Source: Pseudomonas laurentiana (GTDB lineage: Bacteria > Pseudomonadota > Gammaproteobacteria > Pseudomonadales > Pseudomonadaceae). From it: a stretch of 64,000 nucleotides of DNA. How positions within the stretch are numbered: position 1 is the stretch's first letter; each line of letters begins with the position of its first letter. Under the pieces are notes generated by a model. It was not told where the DNA came from. It was given only the letters and a program-made list of their open reading frames with translations, and did not search any database. Shown piece after piece: positions 59,461-64,000 of the stretch. The position numbers were made by a program, and so were the translations under genes. Location: contig NZ_BMQU01000002.1 of assembly GCF_014648275.1 (NCBI RefSeq), positions 62,001 through 126,000 on the forward strand, read 5' to 3'.

Positions 59461-60780
59461 TCAATGAACCCCTTGCATTGCAACATCGACCGCCTCGATA
59501 AGAATCTCTGCATGCTCTTTCGTAAACGCCAATAGCGGTCGTATCTTGAGCACGTTTTCGAGCGGGCCGGCGGCACTGATCAGCACCCCATGTTCACGCA
59601 TTGAGTTGACGACCTTGCGAGCCTGTTCGGCTGCTGGTCGCTTCGTCGCACGGTCAGTGACGAGCTCAACACCGAGGAACATGCCAGCCCCCCTGACGTC
59701 ACCGATCATTTCATGGCGCTCCGCAAGCTTTGTCAGGCCATCCAGCAGATAACCGCCAATGTCATGCGATCTCTGCTGCAGATGTTCTTCCTGGATGACG
59801 TCCAGAACAGCTTGGCCTGCGGCACACGAGACGGGGTTGCCTCCAAACGTATTGAAGTAGCGCATGTTCCTTCCGAAGTCATCAACTACCTCAGAGCGTC
59901 CAACGATACCGGCAATGGGCTGACCATTACCCATGGGCTTACCGAGCGTGACAATATCCGGACGCACGTTATGCCTCGAAAAACCCCACATGTTCAGACC
60001 GGTACGCGCAAAGCCTGGCTGTACCTCATCTGCGATGTACAGCATTCCTTCTGCCTGGGCCAATGCAACACCTTCAGCGAGGAAACCAGCCGGCCCGGGC
60101 AGGACACCGTCGCTGGAGAAGATGCCATCCAGCAAAATAGCCGCAGGACGGATACCGTGCGCGTTCAAGTCATCGATCGCGGCACGTACGTCTGCGGCGA
60201 AAGTCGACGCCACGTTTTCGGCCCCCAGACGGTAAGCGTCAGGTGCGCGAACGGTACGGACATGTTCCGGGAGCACCATGCCGCGACCGAGCGACGGCGA
60301 AAGCTCGGCGATGTCTCCAGTTACACCGTGGTAGGCAAATTGGGTGATGATGACGCCGGTACCGCCTGTGTACTGCTTGGCGATCCGAAGCGCGAGGTCA
60401 TTCGCTTCACTACCGGTGCAGGTGAACATGACTCGATCCAAGTCACCAGAGAATGTGCCCAACAGTTGTTCTGCATAGTCGAGAATGCCCTCTTGCAGGT
60501 AGCGGGTGTGCGTGTTCAGCAGAAGCGACTGCCGATACATTGCCTCAACCACTCGGGGATGGCAGTGACCGATGGACGCGACGTTGTTGTAGGCATCCAG
60601 ATAACGACGGCCCTGCTCATCGTAGAGCCAAACGCCCTCCCCTCGAACGGTATGGAGCGGTCGTTCGTAGAAAAGACGGTACGCCGGACCCAAAAGACGC
60701 TCGCGGCGCTCAATCAAGCGTCGTTCCGTTTCCGAAAGCCGTGTTGCGTCCTCTGAAGTGAAACCGTTGATCATGCTCAT
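59461..60780 (-). CDS. Class III aminotransferase-fold phospho-lyase-like enzyme
   Basis: About 439 residues. PLP-lysine is in VTLGKPMGNGQPIAGI and other signatures are MFTCTGSEANDLALRI and EVQPGFARTG. The GKPMGNG form is that of AGXT2L-type enzymes (ethanolamine-phosphate and 5-phosphohydroxylysine phospho-lyases) rather than omega-aminotransferases. It is coupled by ATGA to the kinase gene before it; a kinase plus phospho-lyase is the known hydroxylysine breakdown arrangement, so that or a similar amino-alcohol is the inferred substrate. ATG 60780 is chosen for the overlap. Confidence 0.85.
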   Translation of the reverse strand: MSMINGFTSEDATRLSETERRLIERRERLLGPAYRLFYERPLHTVRGEGVWLYDEQGRRYLDAYNNVASIGHCHPRVVEAMYRQSLLLNTHTRYLQEGILDYAEQLLGTFSGDLDRVMFTCTGSEANDLALRIAKQYTGGTGVIITQFAYHGVTGDIAELSPSLGRGMVLPEHVRTVRAPDAYRLGAENVASTFAADVRAAIDDLNAHGIRPAAILLDGIFSSDGVLPGPAGFLAEGVALAQAEGMLYIADEVQPGFARTGLNMWGFSRHNVRPDIVTLGKPMGNGQPIAGIVGRSEVVDDFGRNMRYFNTFGGNPVSCAAGQAVLDVIQEEHLQQRSHDIGGYLLDGLTKLAERHEMIGDVRGAGMFLGVELVTDRATKRPAAEQARKVVNSMREHGVLISAAGPLENVLKIRPLLAFTKEHAEILIEAVDVAMQGVH

Positions 60781-61844
60781 GCTTTGACCTCTCGCAGGCA
60801 CGCTGAAGAAATTCGATCTTCAATTTCAGATCGAGACAGAGACGACATGGCCTTCAAATTTGCCCACGCGCGCTGGGCGTTTCGAAGGATGTACTCACGA
60901 TTCTCAGGATGGAGCTCGGCGCGCCATGAGTTGATGCAAAGGGCTAATGCCAACCGCGTGGCGAGCAGCTCCGGCAGCAGTGCCAACTCATCCTGCGTAA
61001 GCGGATTGTGTTGGTGGTAAGCGCCAATGACATCCAATGCCGGCTCCAGGACATCGCCGACCTGCCCAAGGTGGTATGAAGCGGCAACCGCTACTTCGTT
61101 CACCAATGGTGCGGACACCATGTCACCGAAATCAAGAATGCTCCGCAGGACATTAGGGCTCTCGGCATCCACGATAATGTTGTGCGGGTTCGTGTCATTG
61201 TGAATAACCTGCTTTCGGAGCCGAGGGATCCGGGGCAAGACGACGGATTCGTACAGGTCAAGACTTTGCTCGACGATGCTTCGCCCCTGACCTGGCTCGA
61301 TGTGAGTCAGGAGCGGTCGAAGGTGCGCGGCATGCTGCATGTCCCAGAGCAGAGCATGCCCAGCGGCAGGATGAGTGAAGCCTTCCAGCGCTACGTCAAG
61401 CCGAGCAATGGACTGCCCAATGACTCGGCGAAACGCCGTTGTGGTGCGACCCACGCAGTGAAGGGACATACCCTCTTCAAAAGACAGGAGTCGGGCCAGC
61501 ATGTGCTGCCCATCAATCTCAACAAAGGTGGCGTACTGGCCGTCAAGCGACGGATGCACGCGTTGAACCGGAAGATCGGGATCTCGACGTTCGATCCTTA
61601 GCATCGCCTGGTTGTGGAAGTCGACCACATCGGGGTTCTCAAGCGGATGGGAGAGCTTGAACAACCGAGATGACCCGTCTTCAAGAACCACGCGGAAATT
61701 GAGGTCTCGCTCTCCGCCCAATTTTTCGAGCTTGCCGCTTAAACCAAATTGCTGCTGGAGCACTGCGGACGCTTGTGCATCAGTGACCAGAGCTGGAGCA
61801 GCTTCCAGTAAGCTGTCATCAACAGCTAAATTTTCAAGTGGCAT
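60777..61844 (-). CDS. APH-family small-molecule kinase, hydroxylysine kinase-like
   Basis: A 355-residue aminoglycoside phosphotransferase fold protein with the catalytic loop VIHNDTNPHNIIVD (about residues 215-228) and metal motif ILDFGD. It lacks the usual aminoglycoside-resistance context. With the phospho-lyase-like neighbour it most likely phosphorylates an amino alcohol such as 5-hydroxylysine, as human HYKK does. Other phosphate acceptors remain possible. ATG 61844 is the start; the SBP gene ends 57 bases before. Confidence 0.87.
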   Translation of the reverse strand: MPLENLAVDDSLLEAAPALVTDAQASAVLQQQFGLSGKLEKLGGERDLNFRVVLEDGSSRLFKLSHPLENPDVVDFHNQAMLRIERRDPDLPVQRVHPSLDGQYATFVEIDGQHMLARLLSFEEGMSLHCVGRTTTAFRRVIGQSIARLDVALEGFTHPAAGHALLWDMQHAAHLRPLLTHIEPGQGRSIVEQSLDLYESVVLPRIPRLRKQVIHNDTNPHNIIVDAESPNVLRSILDFGDMVSAPLVNEVAVAASYHLGQVGDVLEPALDVIGAYHQHNPLTQDELALLPELLATRLALALCINSWRAELHPENREYILRNAQRAWANLKAMSSLSRSEIEDRISSACLREVKA

Positions 61845-61870
61845 GACTCACGTCCTCATCCGGCTTTCGA

Positions 61871-61898
61871 ATGGCGCCCCTGTTTCCAAGGGCGCCAT
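61871..61898 (-). other. Intercistronic hairpin after the binding-protein gene
   Basis: Arms ATGGCGCCC and GGGCGCCAT around ten bases, between the binding-protein stop and the kinase start. There is no U-tract. It may lower expression of the downstream enzymes relative to the binding protein, as is common for transport operons. Confidence 0.6.
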
Positions 61899-61901
61899 GC
61901 A

Positions 61902-62933
61902 TCACTTATTGACCCAAGCGTTGAATCGCTCCTCCAGATCCTCACCATGATCGATCCAAAACTCGGCGTCGGTAGCCCGGGCGTTTTTTAGATTTTCGGG
62001 TGCAGTCGGGAGTTTTTCGCCAACACGTTTATCTACCAAGCTCATCGCGTTTGTGTTGCTGGGCCCATAGGGAATGGCTTCGACGTAATTCTTCTGTTGA
62101 ACAGGCTCGCTAGCGAAAGCAATGAAGCGCTCTGCCAATTCCTTTTTCGGAGACCCTTTCACGATCGCCCAGTGGTCGAGGTCGTAAAGGCTTCCATTCC
62201 ATTGCATTGCAAATGACTGGCCTTCCTCCTGGGCAGAGGTGACACGGCCGTTGTAGGCGGAGGTCATGACCACGTCACCGGCTACCAACCATTGCAGAGG
62301 TTGCGCGCCGGAATCCCACCATTGGATGTTGGATTTGATTTCGTCGAGCTTTTTGAAAGCCCGTTGAATACCCGCTTCAGTGCCGAGAAGCGTGTAGAGG
62401 TCTTGGTTGCTTACTCCGTCCGCAAGCAGCGCGAACTCCAGCGTGAATTTCGCTCCGCGACGAAGGCCGCGCTTACCGGGATATTTTTTTATGTCCCAGA
62501 AGTCGGCCCAACCTTGCGGGCTAGTGGCTAGCTTCTTGGGATCATAGGTAAGCACAGTCGACCAGATGAAAATGCCGACGCCACAGTCGCTGACAGCGGC
62601 AGGAATGAAATCCTCCTTCTTCCCTATCCGGCTCCAGTCCAAGGGCTCGAACAACCCCTCACTGCAGCCACGGATGAGCTCAGGAGATTCGACCTCCACA
62701 ACATCCCAACTGGTCTTACCGGTGTCGGCCATCACCTTGATCTTAGCCATTTCGCCATTGTAGTCATCAGCCATGATGGCCGTGGCGCTCTTGGCTGTGA
62801 AGGGTTTGTAGAACGCCTTCTCTTGAGCCTGGCGATTGTTCCCGCCAAAGGAAACCACGGTTAGCTTTTCAGCGGCACTCAGCGGGCCTGCAATTGTTCC
62901 AAGCAAAAGTACAGCTGCGATTTTCTTATTCAT
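61902..62933 (-). CDS. Extracellular solute-binding protein, polyamine/PotD-like
   Basis: 343 residues with signal peptide MNKKIAAVLLLGTIAGPLSA and the SBP type 2/PotD-F fold: LTVVSFGGNNRQAQEKAFYK, SWDVVEVESPELIRG, TSPQGWADFWDIKKYPGKRG, VVMTSAYNGRV and AIPYGPSNTNAMSLV. The family binds polyamines and other cationic amines. No permease or ATPase gene lies in the window, so they must be elsewhere or beyond 64000. It is the first gene of an operon with the kinase and phospho-lyase. GGAGAG precedes ATG 62933. Confidence 0.88.
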   Translation of the reverse strand: MNKKIAAVLLLGTIAGPLSAAEKLTVVSFGGNNRQAQEKAFYKPFTAKSATAIMADDYNGEMAKIKVMADTGKTSWDVVEVESPELIRGCSEGLFEPLDWSRIGKKEDFIPAAVSDCGVGIFIWSTVLTYDPKKLATSPQGWADFWDIKKYPGKRGLRRGAKFTLEFALLADGVSNQDLYTLLGTEAGIQRAFKKLDEIKSNIQWWDSGAQPLQWLVAGDVVMTSAYNGRVTSAQEEGQSFAMQWNGSLYDLDHWAIVKGSPKKELAERFIAFASEPVQQKNYVEAIPYGPSNTNAMSLVDKRVGEKLPTAPENLKNARATDAEFWIDHGEDLEERFNAWVNK

Positions 62934-63059
62934 GCGTCTCTCCAGGTCAGCTACGGGTCGTGGGCAGCTTTAAAGGGATGGCAGTTTTCTTGTAGTGGCA
63001 GCAATCGATCGAATGTGACGCTTCCTCCGGTGAGGACAGAGTCCATTAAACCACACAAT

Positions 63060-63081
63060 AAATATGATGCATCATATTTTG
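63060..63081. promoter_or_regulatory. 22-bp perfect palindrome, probable GntR-type operator
   Basis: The repeat reads AAATATGATG and its complement CATCATATTT, one matching base further on each side, in the divergent region between the binding-protein and SDR genes. It lies about 38 bases before the SDR start. A regulator dimer is the obvious ligand, likely the GntR-type gene starting at 63921. Confidence 0.75.
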
Positions 63082-63118
63082 CGCTACACTCGTTTTCACC
63101 AATGAGAGGGATCCCGTC

Positions 63119-63853
63119 ATGACCGATCAACGTACTCTGCTTCTCACCGGTGCGAGCCGAGGCATCGGCCACGCGACCGTGAAACATTTCAGTGCCGCGG
63201 GTTGGCGAGTCTTTACCGCTTCGAGGCAGGATCTGGGCGAAGGCTGCCCATGGGCCGAAGGGATGGCCAACCACATTCACCTCGACCTCGGGAACGTGGA
63301 GGATGTACAGCGCAGACTTCCGGAAATCAGGGAGAAGCTCGGTGGCCGACTGGATGCCCTAGTTAATAACGCAGGCATTTCACCAAAAGGCTCAGATGGG
63401 GAGCGGCTAGGGGTTTTGGAATCCGACTATTCGACCTGGCTGAACGTTTTCAATGTGAACATCTTCTCGACAGCACTGCTGGCTCAGGGGCTTTTTGAGG
63501 AGCTCAAGAGGGCAAAAGGCTCCGTTATCAACGTCACCTCCATTGCGGGTTCGCGCGTCCACCCGTTTGCAGGTGTCGCTTACGCCTGCTCGAAAGCGGC
63601 GCTATCCGCCCTGACTCGCGAGATGGCGCATGACTTCGGGCCTCACGGTGTTCGCGTAAACGCGATCGCTCCCGGGGAAATCGATACCTCCATCCTATCC
63701 GCCGGCACCGAGCTGATAGTCGAGCGATCGATTCCAATGAAACGCATGGGTAAGCCCGAGGAAGTCGCCGCACTTGTGCATTTCCTTTGCACGCACGGCG
63801 CTTCGTATGTCAATGGCGCGGAAATTCACGTAAACGGTGGGCAACATGTTTGA
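63119..63853 (+). CDS. Short-chain dehydrogenase/reductase
   Basis: A 244-residue classical SDR: cofactor site TGASRGIGHATVKHF (about 12-26), NNAGIS, serine in VINVTSIAGS, catalytic YACSK (about 157-161) and the C-terminal VNGAEIHVNGGQHV. It acts in the cytoplasm on an alcohol or keto group with NAD(P)H; the substrate is unknown. It is divergent from the binding-protein operon and shares the palindrome, suggesting a role in the same pathway. GAGAGGGAT lies six bases before ATG 63119. Confidence 0.92.
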   Translation: MTDQRTLLLTGASRGIGHATVKHFSAAGWRVFTASRQDLGEGCPWAEGMANHIHLDLGNVEDVQRRLPEIREKLGGRLDALVNNAGISPKGSDGERLGVLESDYSTWLNVFNVNIFSTALLAQGLFEELKRAKGSVINVTSIAGSRVHPFAGVAYACSKAALSALTREMAHDFGPHGVRVNAIAPGEIDTSILSAGTELIVERSIPMKRMGKPEEVAALVHFLCTHGASYVNGAEIHVNGGQHV

Positions 63854-63920
63854 GTTACTCGATAATCGCTGCCGGTAGCCTCCCCTATCCAGCCGGGCAT
63901 GTGCCGCACACGAGTACGCG

Positions 63921-64000
63921 ATGAATTACCCTATTGAGAACCTAAAACACTCCTATCTTGGCAGCGGTATCTATGGCTTGCTCCGAGAGGCTTTGATCAC
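63921..64000 (+). CDS. GntR-family regulator, N-terminal end (partial)
   Basis: Only 26 codons are visible: MNYPIENLKHSYLGSGIYGL and LREALI. The IYGLLREALI pattern is the first helix of the GntR winged helix domain. Downstream parts lie outside the window. It is 67 bases after the SDR gene on the same strand and is the likely ligand of the palindrome. Confidence 0.55.
   Translation, partial: MNYPIENLKHSYLGSGIYGLLREALI

Noticed and set aside
1-64000. CRISPR arrays, tRNA or rRNA genes and intact insertion sequences
   Set aside because: None seen: no regularly spaced repeats, no tRNA-like cloverleaf noticed, no transposase gene.

Overview
The window is a stretch of a Pseudomonas chromosome, most likely of the P. 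putida group. Pointers are the aerobic cobalamin genes (cobE, cobM, cobN with split ChlI/ChlD-like partners, cbtA/cbtB), an MvaT-type C-terminal domain, a MofA/McoA-type multicopper oxidase behind a sigma-54 promoter, and Pseudomonas-style pqi and PCu(A)C genes. The species call is an inference. Gene density is normal, strands are mixed, and no tRNA, rRNA, CRISPR array or intact insertion sequence was seen. A sequence matching the bacterial dif site lies at 56409-56436, so the window probably spans the replication terminus. That would fit its patchwork of operons, remnants and an island-like right end.

Layout. 1-814: end of a BvgS/EvgS-like sensor kinase gene and its NarL-type regulator. 1080-10645: cobalamin/cobalt locus. 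Two cobalamin riboswitches point away from each other; the left one serves cbtB-cbtA-cobE-cobM plus a DUF1272 gene, the right one cobW-cobN-chlI-chlD. 10763-18794: a small hypothetical gene, a VpsR-like sigma-54 activator, a flavin reductase, an alpha/beta hydrolase, a PolX-type DNA polymerase and a P2-type cation ATPase. 18844-20994: a tyrosine recombinase divergent from a KfrA-like coiled-coil DNA-binding protein.

21068-40218 is the most unusual part. An exported operon encodes an M12-like metallopeptidase, a 1412-residue protein joining chitin-binding-like, sorbosone-dehydrogenase-like, cytochrome c and DUF1592/1588/1585-like parts, and a DUF1552 protein. It lies divergent to a SCO and PCu(A)C copper-chaperone pair. 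Then come PPK2, a pqiA-pqiA-pqiB-pqiC-antiporter operon, and an operon of a large multicopper oxidase plus a SCO-cytochrome c fusion. Together this suggests an envelope or extracellular redox and copper-handling region, with possible Mn(II) oxidation by the multicopper oxidase.

40525-48769 looks like a lipid A or envelope glycan modification locus: PAP2 phosphatase, histidine phosphatase, two GT39 transferases, an SdiA-regulated-like protein, a LABN-domain protein, a GT2 transferase, a nucleotide-sugar epimerase and an internally deleted ugd. 49599-55067: a diguanylate cyclase and a four-gene tripartite ABC exporter whose genes overlap by ATGA. 55093-58835: PyrR-like protein, the dif region, a MetQ-like protein and a SolA-like oxidase.

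59150 to the end: an MvaT-family remnant abuts an incoming amine-catabolism module (class III phospho-lyase-like enzyme, APH-type kinase, polyamine-type binding protein, SDR and the start of a GntR-type regulator). A 22-bp palindrome lies in the divergent promoter region.
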